Assembly (NCBI GenBank): GCA_963738345.1
Contig: CAVTWI010000002.1
Coordinates: 3,038,001-3,102,000, forward strand
Source: Bog-159 sp963738345
Lineage (GTDB): Bacteria > Acidobacteriota > Terriglobia > Bryobacterales > Bryobacteraceae
Direction of reading: 5' to 3'
DNA: 64,000 nt
Positions 31,575 through 40,487 of the stretch are shown here, piece by piece. A program made the position numbers and the translations under genes. Positions within the stretch are counted from its first letter, which is position 1. Every line of letters begins with the position of its first letter. The notes beneath the pieces are model-generated. The model ran no database searches, was not told the DNA's origin, and worked only from the letters and a program-made list of their open reading frames with translations.

Positions 31575-33719
31575 TTAACGCGGCGCATGCAAAAGCACGT
31601 TTATGTCGCTTGAGTTCTGATTGACCACCACCAAATCCGTGAGACCGTCCTTGTTCAGGTTCGCGCTACGAATCACCACCGGCCCGCTCCCCGCTCCATA
31701 AAGAGCCTCTGGAGCGAATGTCAGGTTTCCCTGATTCACCAGAACCGTAACGCTATCCCCCAGCACGTTCACCGATGCGATATCCAGGCGTCCATCTCCA
31801 TTAAAGTCTGCGATCACCACATCATTCGGAGACTCGTCAGCCCCAAGAGCGATCGGCGCACGGAACGTCAGATCGCCGTTCCCGGGGATCACAAAGACAG
31901 CCAGCGAAACCACCGAACCGCCCGCTCCCCCCGCGAGTACGATATCCAGATTACCGTCGCCGTCGACATCTGCGGCCGCTAAACCCGCCCCGGTGGTGCT
32001 GCCGGTCGCGACGATCACGCCTGCGCCGAACGTACCGTCCCCACGCCCGGGAAAGATTGTCACGGATCCGTAGTAACCGCTAACCGCTACGTCGATATTC
32101 CCATCGTGGTTGAAGTCACCTACAGCCAAACCCGCTGGTACATCCGAAACAGTCAACGTCTGCGGACCCGGCCTGTAAGTGCCATCGCCGTTGCCAAGCA
32201 GGAAAGTGACCGTGCCCGAAATCCAAACCGCACCAACCAGATCGGGGATGCCGTCATGATTGAAATCGGCCGTCGCGAAGCAGGGTGACGCCGTCTGTTG
32301 GACCGCGTTGAAAGTGCAGTCACCGTAGAATGATGGATACTGTGCGCCCGCGCGGAACGTACCGTCACCGTTCCCCAAATAGATCCAGGTGCCGTTTAGG
32401 CTCGAAATCGCCAAATCGGTTTTTCCGTCCTTATTCAGATCCGCCGCAATCAATGCACCCGGTTGCTGCGCCGGTAAACTCGCTCCCTTGGTGAAACGGC
32501 CATTATCCTCGCCGAGGAAAATGTTCACCGCGTTATCGCCCGCCGCCGCTACCGCCAGGTCGACTTCACCGTCACCGTTCCAATCGGCCGCGACCACGTC
32601 TTTTGGATCATTACCCGGGGCAAAGCCCAGCGGACGGCTTATCGACACCGGCGTCCCCAGCAGAACAGACATGTTCAGTCCTGCGCTGTTAGCCACCAGC
32701 AGGTCGGAAAAGTCGTCATGGTTCAGATCCGCGCTGGCCACCTGCCACGGGAAGGCTCCCGAGTGGAAATGTTGGGCAGCCTGGAAAGTGCCGTCTCCGT
32801 TACCCAACAGAATCGCCCCTGGAGTTGCCAGGTCCATCTTGCCATCGTGATTGAAATCGCCTGCCGCAATGCCTTCGAAAGTACAGCTTTGAAAAGGAGA
32901 GCACCCCGCGGGATATGCGGCGTAAGGTCCAAACACACCGTCGCCTTGGTTCAACAGCACCAGCGCCGTGTCCGAATTCCGGTCCGCCACCGCTATATCC
33001 AGCAGACCATCGCCGTTGAAATCCGCCAAAACCGCTTGAAACGACGTCGTGCCAACAGAATAATCGCGCCGCTGGAACGAGCCATCTCCGTTTCCTAACA
33101 GGACAATTGCCGTCTGAGCGCCAAAGTCCGTAACAACCAGATCCGGTTTGCCGTCACCATTCAGATTACCGGCAGTGATCGCTGTGACAAACTGAGCCGG
33201 ATAAGTGAACACCCCGGCACCGAAGGTACCATCGCCGTGTCCCAACAAGAACGTAATTTCAGAAGTTTGCGCCAGCGCTAAATCCATCTTGCCATCGCCG
33301 TTGAAATCACCTGCAGCAAGGTAGCAGTCGATGCACCCGCCAATCACTTGAGCAGGCTGAAACGTGCCGTCTCCATTGCCCAGCGCAACCGTTACCTGAG
33401 TTCCGTTGGTCAGGATCGTAGTCGCAATATCAAGCTTGCCATCGTTATTGAAGTCGGCCACCGCGATCGCCCAGATTGCCGTTCTTGTTATTGTTCTTGG
33501 CGCGGCAAAGGTTCCGTCGCCTCTGCCCAGTAACACTTGTAACCCGCCAGCCGTTCCAACGATTGCATCAGGAATATGATCGTTGTTCACGTCGGCGATA
33601 GCCAGCACTTCGGGAGTCCCGGCTAGAAGGTAGTCGCGGTAATCCAGGAACTTGGCGGACGAAGCCAAGGCCACTGACTGGATCGCTAGACAGAGTACTG
33701 CGCTCAAGAGAATTCGCAT
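31575..33719 (-). CDS. Secreted FG-GAP/VCBS repeat protein
   Basis: 714 residues. A signal peptide (about 1-20, ending V-A-L-A-S-S) is followed by about 13 FG-GAP/VCBS repeats covering nearly the whole protein. Each repeat carries a Ca-binding-type D-F-N-N/G-D-G-K/L-x-D loop and a L-L-G-N/R-G-D-G-T-F turn. Such proteins fold as one or two beta-propellers and are exported to the surface or medium; their ligands are usually unknown. An AGGAGGAG ribosome site precedes the ATG. A close paralogue lies at 37.8 kb and a more distant one at 58.1 kb. Confidence 0.9.
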   Translation of the reverse strand: MRILLSAVLCLAIQSVALASSAKFLDYRDYLLAGTPEVLAIADVNNDHIPDAIVGTAGGLQVLLGRGDGTFAAPRTITRTAIWAIAVADFNNDGKLDIATTILTNGTQVTVALGNGDGTFQPAQVIGGCIDCYLAAGDFNGDGKMDLALAQTSEITFLLGHGDGTFGAGVFTYPAQFVTAITAGNLNGDGKPDLVVTDFGAQTAIVLLGNGDGSFQRRDYSVGTTSFQAVLADFNGDGLLDIAVADRNSDTALVLLNQGDGVFGPYAAYPAGCSPFQSCTFEGIAAGDFNHDGKMDLATPGAILLGNGDGTFQAAQHFHSGAFPWQVASADLNHDDFSDLLVANSAGLNMSVLLGTPVSISRPLGFAPGNDPKDVVAADWNGDGEVDLAVAAAGDNAVNIFLGEDNGRFTKGASLPAQQPGALIAADLNKDGKTDLAISSLNGTWIYLGNGDGTFRAGAQYPSFYGDCTFNAVQQTASPCFATADFNHDGIPDLVGAVWISGTVTFLLGNGDGTYRPGPQTLTVSDVPAGLAVGDFNHDGNIDVAVSGYYGSVTIFPGRGDGTFGAGVIVATGSTTGAGLAAADVDGDGNLDIVLAGGAGGSVVSLAVFVIPGNGDLTFRAPIALGADESPNDVVIADFNGDGRLDIASVNVLGDSVTVLVNQGNLTFAPEALYGAGSGPVVIRSANLNKDGLTDLVVVNQNSSDINVLLHAPR

Positions 33720-33734
33720 AAGTCTCCTCCTAGG

Positions 33735-34043
33735 TTATGGCTTATCCGCCGGCGTCATACGTACGTTGACCGCTTCCGGCTTCAAGTAAAGATCCAGCTT
33801 GGTCTCGACGTACACCCGGTCGCCCGGCTTGATCTTGTCTCGTTTAGTCTTCTGCGCTCCGTCAAAGTAATGCGTCTTGTGAGTGAGGGAGATATCCAGA
33901 TCGTCCTGGTCCGGGCGCGTGAGTCTCAGGTTCGTTGACGTGATTTCATGCACCGTACCAGTGAAACTCGCCAGCGGCTCATCGACTTGTTGCGCGGTTG
34001 CCGGCAGGCAGGCGGCGCATAGCAGTAAGATCAGCGTTTTCAT
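33735..34043 (-). CDS. Small secreted protein of unknown function (DUF5666-like)
   Basis: 102 residues. A signal peptide (about 1-17, ending A-T-A-Q) leads to a compact beta-rich domain: F-T-G-T-V-H-E-I-T-S-T-N-L-R-L, then I-K-P-G-D-R-V-Y-V-E-T-K. The arrangement resembles small OB-fold periplasmic domains of the DUF5666 type. It is 15 bases upstream of the FG-GAP gene on the same strand, so it is probably cotranscribed with it, and it is divergent from the N-acetyltransferase gene. Function is not known. Confidence 0.7.
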   Translation of the reverse strand: MKTLILLLCAACLPATAQQVDEPLASFTGTVHEITSTNLRLTRPDQDDLDISLTHKTHYFDGAQKTKRDKIKPGDRVYVETKLDLYLKPEAVNVRMTPADKP

Positions 34044-34082
34044 CCGATCCCATCATATCGCTTACTCTGTTACGCTAACGCC

Positions 34083-34832
34083 TTGGACACGTCAGCCTAT
34101 CTCGAACGCATCGGCTACGCGGGCGCATTAAGCATCTCGCCCGAAACCTTGCGTGCCTTGCACCTCGCCCACATGTACACCGTGCCGTTCGAGAATCTGG
34201 ACATCCTTTTGGGCCGTGAACTCTCGCTTGTGGAATCCGACTTGTTCGACAAAATCGTCACCCGCGGGCGCGGCGGATTCTGCTACGAGTTGAACGGCCT
34301 GCTCTGCGGGCTCTTGCGCGAACTCGGTTTCCAGGTAACCATGCTATCTGCCGGGGTAGCTCGCGCAAAGGGGGGCTTTGGCCCCGAGTTCGACCATCTG
34401 GCGTTGTGTGTACAACTCGACCACCCCTGGCTGGTGGACGTCGGCTTCGGTAATGGCTTTCGTTTGCCCGTCCGGCTCGACGATCCCGCCGATCAGGTGC
34501 AGGGCACCTCATCCTATCTCGTCATTGTGGATGGCGACTATCGCGTGCTGCTGCGTCGCGAAGAAGGTGGCGACTGGACTCCGCAATATCGCTTCTCACT
34601 TGCGCCGCACGCGCTGCCCGAGTTCACTGAGCGCTGCGTATTTCACCAGACCTCGCCTGAATCTACCTTCACCCAGGGGCGAATCTGCACCCTGGCGCTA
34701 CCCGCCGGTAGAATCACAGTGGTCGGCATGCGATTCATCGAAGTAACACCTGCGGGACGAACCGAACGCGACCTTTCGGACGCCCTGGAATATTCGGCTG
34801 TACTGCGCGAGCGATTCGGAGTGGTAGAATAG
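34083..34832 (+). CDS. nat: Arylamine N-acetyltransferase
   Basis: 249 residues from a TTG start (L-D-T-S-A-Y-L-E-R-I); no ATG is available before the conserved part. The catalytic triad is complete: Cys67 in R-G-G-F-C-Y-E-L-N, His105 in F-D-H-L-A-L and Asp119 in L-V-D-V-G-F-G. The P-F-E-N-L-D motif is present at 35-40. The enzyme transfers acetyl from acetyl-CoA to aromatic amines or hydrazines in the cytosol; relatives in biosynthetic clusters close amide rings. It is followed after 20 bases by nuoB. Confidence 0.93.
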   Translation: MDTSAYLERIGYAGALSISPETLRALHLAHMYTVPFENLDILLGRELSLVESDLFDKIVTRGRGGFCYELNGLLCGLLRELGFQVTMLSAGVARAKGGFGPEFDHLALCVQLDHPWLVDVGFGNGFRLPVRLDDPADQVQGTSSYLVIVDGDYRVLLRREEGGDWTPQYRFSLAPHALPEFTERCVFHQTSPESTFTQGRICTLALPAGRITVVGMRFIEVTPAGRTERDLSDALEYSAVLRERFGVVE

Positions 34833-34852
34833 CCGTTCAAAGGGAGGGCTCG

Positions 34853-35419
34853 GTGTCGACCTTGATTCAACACCAGTTCGATAGCAACGTGGTCACGACG
34901 TCGGTCGACTACGTCTTCAACTGGGCGCGCAAATCCGCCTTATGGCCGCTGACCTTCGGGCTCGCGTGCTGCGCTATCGAAATGATCGCCTCCAGCACTT
35001 CCCGCTTCGATATAGCCCGCTTCGGCGCCGAAGTTTTCCGTCCCAGTCCGCGCCAGTCCGATCTGATGATCGTAGCCGGCACGGTTACTTTCAAGATGGC
35101 TCCCGTATTGAAGCGCATCTGGGACCAGATGCCCGACCCGAAATGGTGCATCTCGATGGGTGCCTGCTCCAGCGTTGGCGGGCCCTTCAATACCTACGCC
35201 GTATTGCAGGGCGTAGATAAAATCGTCCCGGTGGATGTCTACGTTACCGGGTGCCCACCCCGCCCCGAGAATCTGTTTTACGCGTTGCTCAAGTTGCAGG
35301 ACAAGATCGACCAGATGACCACGTTGGTGAAACGGCCCACGGAAATCCGGCTCGACGAATCCATGCTGGCGGAGTTCAAAGAGCAGGTAATGATTTCTCA
35401 GATTCAGAAACCCGCGTAG
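34853..35419 (+). CDS. nuoB: NADH-quinone oxidoreductase subunit B
   Basis: 188 residues from GTG with an AGGGAGG site. All four ligands of cluster N2 are present: Cys39-Cys40 in L-A-C-C-A-I-E-M, Cys105 in S-M-G-A-C-S and Cys134 in V-T-G-C-P-P-R-P-E. NuoB sits in the hydrophilic arm and passes electrons to quinone. No other nuo gene is in the window, so this is a detached copy or paralogue. Its stop TAG overlaps the GTG of the next gene (TAGTG). Confidence 0.95.
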   Translation: MSTLIQHQFDSNVVTTSVDYVFNWARKSALWPLTFGLACCAIEMIASSTSRFDIARFGAEVFRPSPRQSDLMIVAGTVTFKMAPVLKRIWDQMPDPKWCISMGACSSVGGPFNTYAVLQGVDKIVPVDVYVTGCPPRPENLFYALLKLQDKIDQMTTLVKRPTEIRLDESMLAEFKEQVMISQIQKPA

Positions 35420-36048
35420 TGTTTTACAAGGATCCACAGAACATTTACCGGGTTCGCCCCCTCGAACGGCTTACATGGCTTGAGCACGGGTTTGGAACGC
35501 GGCATTCCTTACCGCCCGCGGCTGCCACGGTCCATCAGATCCATTCGGACATCTGCGTAGTCGCGCATGGCGCGACGGGCGTGCTGGGTGACGCCGACGC
35601 CATTCTCGAAAACACTCCCGGGCACTGCGTCGCCGTGAAGACCGCCGACTGCATCCCGGTTCTATTGACAGACGAAGAGCATCGGGCTGTGGCGGCGGTA
35701 CATGCCGGATGGCGGGGAACGGTGAGCCGGATTGTGGAGCATGCTCTGCGCAAGATGCACCAGGAGTTTGGATCCAACCCTGCCGCAATGCATGCCGCGA
35801 TCGGGCCGGGCATCGGAAAATGCTGTTACGAAGTCGGCGCTGAGGTGGCCGCGCATTTCGGCGAAACGGGTCCCTGCCACATCGATCTGGTCGACGCCAA
35901 CCGCCGCCAATTGTTGGAAGCCGGCGTCTCCCCTTCGCGCATCTACGCCGCCAATCTATGCACCCGATGTGGCGTCGAGGATTTCCATTCTTATCGCCGC
36001 GACAAGGAACATTCCGGCCGCATGCTGTCTTTCATTGGCGTGAAGTGA
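35419..36048 (+). CDS. pgeF: PgeF/YfiH-family protein (laccase domain, purine nucleoside phosphorylase)
   Basis: 209 residues from GTG 35419, which overlaps the nuoB stop and begins the family sequence (V-F-Y-K-D-P). An open frame 168 bases longer lies inside nuoB and is not used. The domain has V-H-Q-I-H-S-D-I, then K-T-A-D-C-I-P-V-L-L, A-A-V-H-A-G-W-R-G-T and a C-terminal L-C-T-R-C-G-V-E-D-F-H-S-Y-R-R. These supply the His/Cys zinc site of the DUF152 family. Family members act on purine nucleosides and some edit peptidoglycan precursors. The coupling to nuoB is unusual. Confidence 0.9.
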   Translation: MFYKDPQNIYRVRPLERLTWLEHGFGTRHSLPPAAATVHQIHSDICVVAHGATGVLGDADAILENTPGHCVAVKTADCIPVLLTDEEHRAVAAVHAGWRGTVSRIVEHALRKMHQEFGSNPAAMHAAIGPGIGKCCYEVGAEVAAHFGETGPCHIDLVDANRRQLLEAGVSPSRIYAANLCTRCGVEDFHSYRRDKEHSGRMLSFIGVK

Positions 36049-36095
36049 ACCCGCCCTACGAAACGCCCACTGCTGCCGGCGCGTATACTACTGCA

Positions 36096-36920
36096 ATGCG
36101 CGCTGTATTATTCCTGGCACTGGCAAGTTCGCTGGCCGCAGCGCCCGACGCGCGCGAAATCGTTCGCCGGTCAGTCCAATTGATGGACCGTAACTTAACC
36201 GTCGCGCGCAATTACACTTTCCTTGAACGATCCGAAACGCGTGAACTCGATTCCGACGGACACGTCAAGACGCGCAAGATCCTGGCATACGATGTGACCA
36301 TGCTCGAAGGCTCGCCCTATCGCCGCCTGGTAGGCAAGGACGATCACGGATTGTCTCCCGAAGAGGAGCGGATCGAACAGAAGAAACTGGACGACAGTAT
36401 CGCGCTAGCGCCAGAAAGAAACGCCCGCCGAGCACGCCAGGCGTATTGCGGATTGGGAAAAGAGACGGCAGCGCGAACGAGAACCGATGGATGAAGTGCC
36501 GGACGCTTTCGACTTCAGGATCACCGGCGAGCAGCCCATCGACGGCCGCGACGCCTGGATCATCGAGGGCACCCGCGGCCCGGCTATCGTGCCCGTACCA
36601 CGCTGGCCAAATTGTTTTCCAAGTTTCGCGGAAAGCTCTGGATCGACAAAGCCGATTATCAATGGGTGAAAACCGAAGCCGAAGTCACCGGCGATATCTC
36701 GTGGGGCCTGTTTATCGCGCGGCTGAGCAAGGGGCGCGGCTCGATATCCAGATGACCCGCGTAAACGACGAAGTGTGGCTGCCCAAGCATATTGAGGCCA
36801 AGGCTTCGGCGCGACTGGCGCTGGTAAAGAAATATCGCATCGAATCGGACACCACCTTTTCGAACTACCGCAAAGTTTCAAGTGGAATCGCGCGTGGTGG
36901 CCGTTATGCCCCAGCCTTGA
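36096..36920 (+). pseudogene. Secreted protein of unknown family, broken by about four indels
   Basis: The start (ATG 36096) gives a signal peptide (M-R-A-V-L-F-L-A-L-A-S-S-L-A-A-A) and then R-R-S-V-Q-L-M-D-R-N. The reading moves between frames at about 36.41 kb, 36.58 kb, 36.73 kb (AAGGGGCGC, one G short) and 36.88 kb (an extra G before TTTCAAGTGG). Joined, it ends at TGA 36918-36920. The middle has K-L-W-I-D-K-A-D-Y-Q-W-V-K-T-E and the end L-P-K-H-I-E-A-K-A-S-A-R. This resembles outer-membrane lipoprotein-sorting-like domains, but I cannot name the family. It overlaps the convergent hydrolase gene by 17 bases. Sequencing error is as likely as decay. Confidence 0.65.
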
Positions 36921-37755
36921 AAACCGGCGGCGCGAGCACTGTGCGCTGAGCCAGCCGTTCTAAATTCTCGGGATCGTGCGATGGCAAATAGACCAAGCGT
37001 TCCGACTGCGCAAGCGCCAGGATGTTCGCACCAGTCTCCAACGCCTGCGTCATATTCGGGCTCACGCCGTCCACCTTGCCTGCGCGCAATAGTGCCTCGT
37101 TATAAGTCGTATCACCTGCCAGAAACAATGACGGCTCGCCGCGAACCAGTACCGACACATGCCCGGGAGTGTGCCCCGGCGTAGGAATTGCGATCACGTC
37201 GCCGCGGCTGGTCAGCGGCATACTCTGCCTGAAAGGTCCCACCCTTTCGTCACCGAAACGAATGAAGTCCGGCTTCCACCATGCCGGCCAGTTTCTGCGC
37301 AAGTAACCCAGCACCAATCCGAACGGCCCTCTAGCAGTGTTGTATTCCGGCTGACTGACCCAGATCTTACTTTTCTCGAAGTATCCGAGACTGCCCGCGT
37401 GATCCGTATGCAAATGGGTCAACACAACCTGGGTTACATCGGCCGGTTGCACGCCGAGTCCCTTGAGCTGCGGGCCGACTTCCTGTTCCGGCTCGATCCG
37501 AAATTGCGTCGCCAACCGGAAAAAAGGATGCCAGGCCGGGAAATAGCCGGGCGCTGTGGCGCGTGCCACTTCCCCCGTATCCACCACGATCACGCCTTCT
37601 TCGTGCTCGATGGCCCAAGCGAAAATCGGCAGCCAGCCGGACCAGTCACTATCGAAGAGGATGTGCGCCGTGCGCGCCAGACCTTTGCCCCGTGATTCCA
37701 TCTGCGCGCATTTAATCCGCACGGAGCCGGTCTGGATTGGATGGACGCGTAGCAC
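36904..37755 (-). CDS. Metallo-beta-lactamase-fold hydrolase, acyl-homoserine-lactonase-like
   Basis: 283 residues. The zinc-binding motif H-x-H-x-D-H is T-H-L-H-T-D-H-A-G (about 113-121), with further ligands in P-G-H-T-P-G-H and L-A-G-D-T-T-Y. The N-terminal layout (W-A-I-E-H-E-E-G-V-I-V-V-D-T-G) is that of the lactonase/AttM subgroup. It has no signal peptide, so it acts in the cytosol. It could open lactone rings of signal molecules, but the exact substrate cannot be read from sequence. Confidence 0.85.
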   Translation of the reverse strand: MLRVHPIQTGSVRIKCAQMESRGKGLARTAHILFDSDWSGWLPIFAWAIEHEEGVIVVDTGEVARATAPGYFPAWHPFFRLATQFRIEPEQEVGPQLKGLGVQPADVTQVVLTHLHTDHAGSLGYFEKSKIWVSQPEYNTARGPFGLVLGYLRRNWPAWWKPDFIRFGDERVGPFRQSMPLTSRGDVIAIPTPGHTPGHVSVLVRGEPSLFLAGDTTYNEALLRAGKVDGVSPNMTQALETGANILALAQSERLVYLPSHDPENLERLAQRTVLAPPVFKAGA

Positions 37756-37796
37756 ACCCGATTGTACCCCGCGCCCATCCGTGCGCCATCATCTGT

Positions 37797-39929
37797 CTAT
37801 GGGGTCGTGTTCAGCAGAATGTCCACGCCGTCCGGCCGCGCCACCGCTACGTCCGGCTTGCCATCGCCATTGAAATCGGCCACAGCCACCACCGAAGGTA
37901 GGTAAGTCGGATACGTCGGTCCAGGACCGAACGTGCCGTCGCCCTTGCCTGTTGCAAAGGTAAGAACATTAGTATTCAAGCCGGTGCTCACCAAGTCCTG
38001 GAATCCATCTCCATTAAAATCTCCGGCGCCTAGCAGGGTCGGATCTTGCGGTGCCGAACTCGACACGGGCTTGTTGAATTTTCCGCCGCCGGCATTGAGG
38101 TCCACCTGCAGCAAATTGGCTGAGCCAAATGAGACATCCGGAAGCCCGTCGTTGTTGAAGTCGGCGACGGCCAAGCCGCTTGGATAGGGCGGTCCGCAAA
38201 TGCAATCGAGCAATGCCAGCGAACCATCGCCCTTGCCCCCCAGCACGCTCAGGCCACTGCCGTAGAAATACTCGCCCACTACATCCAGCTTGCCGTCGCT
38301 GTTCACATCGGTCAAAGCGAGTTGAGTAATGCCCGCAAACCCGTTATTGATGTAATACACGATGGGCGGCTGAAATGTGCCGTCTCCGTTCGATAGCAAT
38401 GTCGATACCGTCGCGGTCTGTACCGATGCCACTACAATGTCCGGAATGCCGTCATTGTTCATATCGCCGGTCGCTACCGATTGCGTTTGAATTCCCACTT
38501 GGTGGCTTTGCGGCAGTTGGAAAGTCCCGTCGCCATTGCCGAAGAGTACCGACACCGTGCCTGACCCAAAATCGGCGGTCACGATATCCATTTTCCCGTC
38601 GCGGTTAAAGTCGCCCAAAGCCACAGACCGCGGCGTCCCACCAGTCGGAAACACGGCCGCCGGGGCAAATCGCCCCTTCCCTTGACCCAACAGGACGGAC
38701 ACATTGTTAGTGGTAGCATTCGAGGTAACCAGGTCGACCAAGCCATCGCCATTCACGTCGCCGGCCACAATCCACGATGCACCGCTGGCACCGCTTCCGA
38801 GCGAAAGAGGCTTGTTCCCGAAAGTGCCATCGCCGTGGCCCAGCAAAACGGAAACGGTGTTGCCAACTATGTTGGCGCTAACCAGATCGAGGGCTTTGCC
38901 CTCATTAATATGGGCCGCGATCACCCAGTAAGGGGCTGAACCCACTGGGATTGCGGCGCCGGAAGTGAAAGTCCCGTCACCTTTCCCGATGTAAATCTGA
39001 ACCAATCCCGCAGTCGAACTCAGCGGCGCGGCTAAATCCATCAACCCGTCACCATTCCAATCGCCAATCGCAATCCGGTCCGCTGCATCCGAGCCAAATT
39101 GCGGCAATACATTGAACTTGCCGTCCCCCGTTCCTAACAAGACCGCGATCCCATTGACTCCGGTGGTCACAATATCGGGATGGCTATCGCCATTAAGATC
39201 GCCTACTGAAACTGGTCCGTTTAGTTTTTGCACGGGATAGGATTCGGGCGACGAGAAAGTCCCGTTTCCTTCGGCCAAAAGCACGGCGACCGCATCGCTT
39301 CCGGCTACTACGAGATCCAGTCGCTTGTCCCCGTTGAAGTCCGCAGCAGCCAAACCCAACGCACTCGATGTCGCGGTCACGGCCTTTCCTACCCGAAAAC
39401 TGCCGTCTCCATTGCCATAGAGTACATGGACGGTTCCCGCAATGGCGTCTGTCGTGGCCAGGTCGGCCTTGCCGTCCCGATTGAAATCTCCGGTCACCAC
39501 GAAATAAGCTCTCAACCCCGTAGGTTGCGTCGGCGCTAAGGTGAAGGTGCCATCTCCCTTGCCCAAGAGTACCGTCAACTGACTGGTTTGGCCCACCGCC
39601 AGATCCAAATGACCGTCGCCGTTAAAATCCGCTGTCACGATGCTCCACGGTTGGTTCCCGCCGGTCTGATAGACGACCGGGCTCGCAAACTGCCCCGCGC
39701 CTGTACCTAGCAGGATGCTCACGGATGATAGATCGGATACCGCGAGATCCGTGACGCCGTCGCCGTTGAAGTCGGCCGCCACGACCGCAATGGGGGATCT
39801 CCCCGCAGCAAAATCCCGCTGTGGCAAATTAAAGCGCATGCTTCCGCCGAACAGTGCAGTCATCAAAAAAACACCACCTGATAGGACGCGGCCTAGCCGC
39901 TTGGTCACAGTGCGCGTAAGGATGTTCAT
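37797..39929 (-). CDS. Secreted FG-GAP/VCBS repeat protein (paralogue of the 31.6-kb gene)
   Basis: 710 residues from ATG 39927-39929; a TTG 24 bases upstream is less likely. The N-terminal membrane-active segment (V-L-S-G-G-V-F-L-M-T-A-L-F-G-G) acts as a signal peptide. About 13 FG-GAP repeats follow with D-F-N-G/R-D-G-K-x-D loops and L-L-G-x-G-D-G-T-F turns; the last repeat ends D-V-A-V-A-R-P-D-G-V. It has the same architecture and length as the protein at 31.6-33.7 kb, suggesting an old duplication with about 4 kb now between the copies. Confidence 0.9.
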   Translation of the reverse strand: MNILTRTVTKRLGRVLSGGVFLMTALFGGSMRFNLPQRDFAAGRSPIAVVAADFNGDGVTDLAVSDLSSVSILLGTGAGQFASPVVYQTGGNQPWSIVTADFNGDGHLDLAVGQTSQLTVLLGKGDGTFTLAPTQPTGLRAYFVVTGDFNRDGKADLATTDAIAGTVHVLYGNGDGSFRVGKAVTATSSALGLAAADFNGDKRLDLVVAGSDAVAVLLAEGNGTFSSPESYPVQKLNGPVSVGDLNGDSHPDIVTTGVNGIAVLLGTGDGKFNVLPQFGSDAADRIAIGDWNGDGLMDLAAPLSSTAGLVQIYIGKGDGTFTSGAAIPVGSAPYWVIAAHINEGKALDLVSANIVGNTVSVLLGHGDGTFGNKPLSLGSGASGASWIVAGDVNGDGLVDLVTSNATTNNVSVLLGQGKGRFAPAAVFPTGGTPRSVALGDFNRDGKMDIVTADFGSGTVSVLFGNGDGTFQLPQSHQVGIQTQSVATGDMNNDGIPDIVVASVQTATVSTLLSNGDGTFQPPIVYYINNGFAGITQLALTDVNSDGKLDVVGEYFYGSGLSVLGGKGDGSLALLDCICGPPYPSGLAVADFNNDGLPDVSFGSANLLQVDLNAGGGKFNKPVSSSAPQDPTLLGAGDFNGDGFQDLVSTGLNTNVLTFATGKGDGTFGPGPTYPTYLPSVVAVADFNGDGKPDVAVARPDGVDILLNTTP

Positions 39930-40048
39930 CCAAGCCAGGGTATCAAGAGACAACTACAAAAGACCCCAAACTCGACTGGAAGGGGTACCATGATCTCCAC
40001 GCATTACGGGAAATCACCCGAAGCCTGTAACCTTGTATCGTGGTTCCA

Positions 40049-40477
40049 ATGGCAGAAGAATGGTTTCGAGGCGGATACACCGTCAGCACGGACCCCGCAC
40101 GCTTGGATCTCCGCATGATTCATGCGTACCTTAGCGAATCATCGTACTGGGCCAAGAGCCGCTCATTCGAAACGGTTCGCCGTTCGATTGAAAACTCGCT
40201 ACCGTTTGGCATGTATCGCGATTCGGTGCAAATTGGCTTTGCGCGCGTGGTTACCGACTACGCCACTTTCGCCTGGCTGGCGGATGTGTTCATACTTCCC
40301 GAATTCCGCGGGCACGGCCTCGGTAAATGGATGATCGGCGTAGTGGTGGCACATCCCCACTTGCAAGGACTGCGCCGCTGGGTACTGGCGACCAAGGACG
40401 CGCACGGTCTCTACGCATCCTACGGATTCACTCCGCTTCAGTCACCAGAGCGGTTCATGGAACGTTTTGCGGGCTAA
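40049..40477 (+). CDS. GNAT-family N-acetyltransferase
   Basis: 142 residues from ATG 40049 (a GTG 9 bases earlier is also possible). The acetyl-CoA pocket is V-F-I-L-P-E-F-R-G-H-G-L-G-K-W-M (about 81-96), followed by W-V-L-A-T-K-D-A-H-G-L-Y-A-S-Y-G-F, the usual last-helix motif. The substrate is not predictable. The start region resembles short GNAT proteins annotated across soil bacteria. It stands alone, divergent from the FG-GAP gene and convergent with paoC. Confidence 0.88.
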   Translation: MAEEWFRGGYTVSTDPARLDLRMIHAYLSESSYWAKSRSFETVRRSIENSLPFGMYRDSVQIGFARVVTDYATFAWLADVFILPEFRGHGLGKWMIGVVVAHPHLQGLRRWVLATKDAHGLYASYGFTPLQSPERFMERFAG

Positions 40478-40487
40478 CAGCCGGCGC

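Noticed and set aside
31575..33719. Short tandem DNA repeats as a CRISPR array
   Set aside because: The repeats are coding FG-GAP units that vary in sequence and length; there are no spacers or constant direct repeats.
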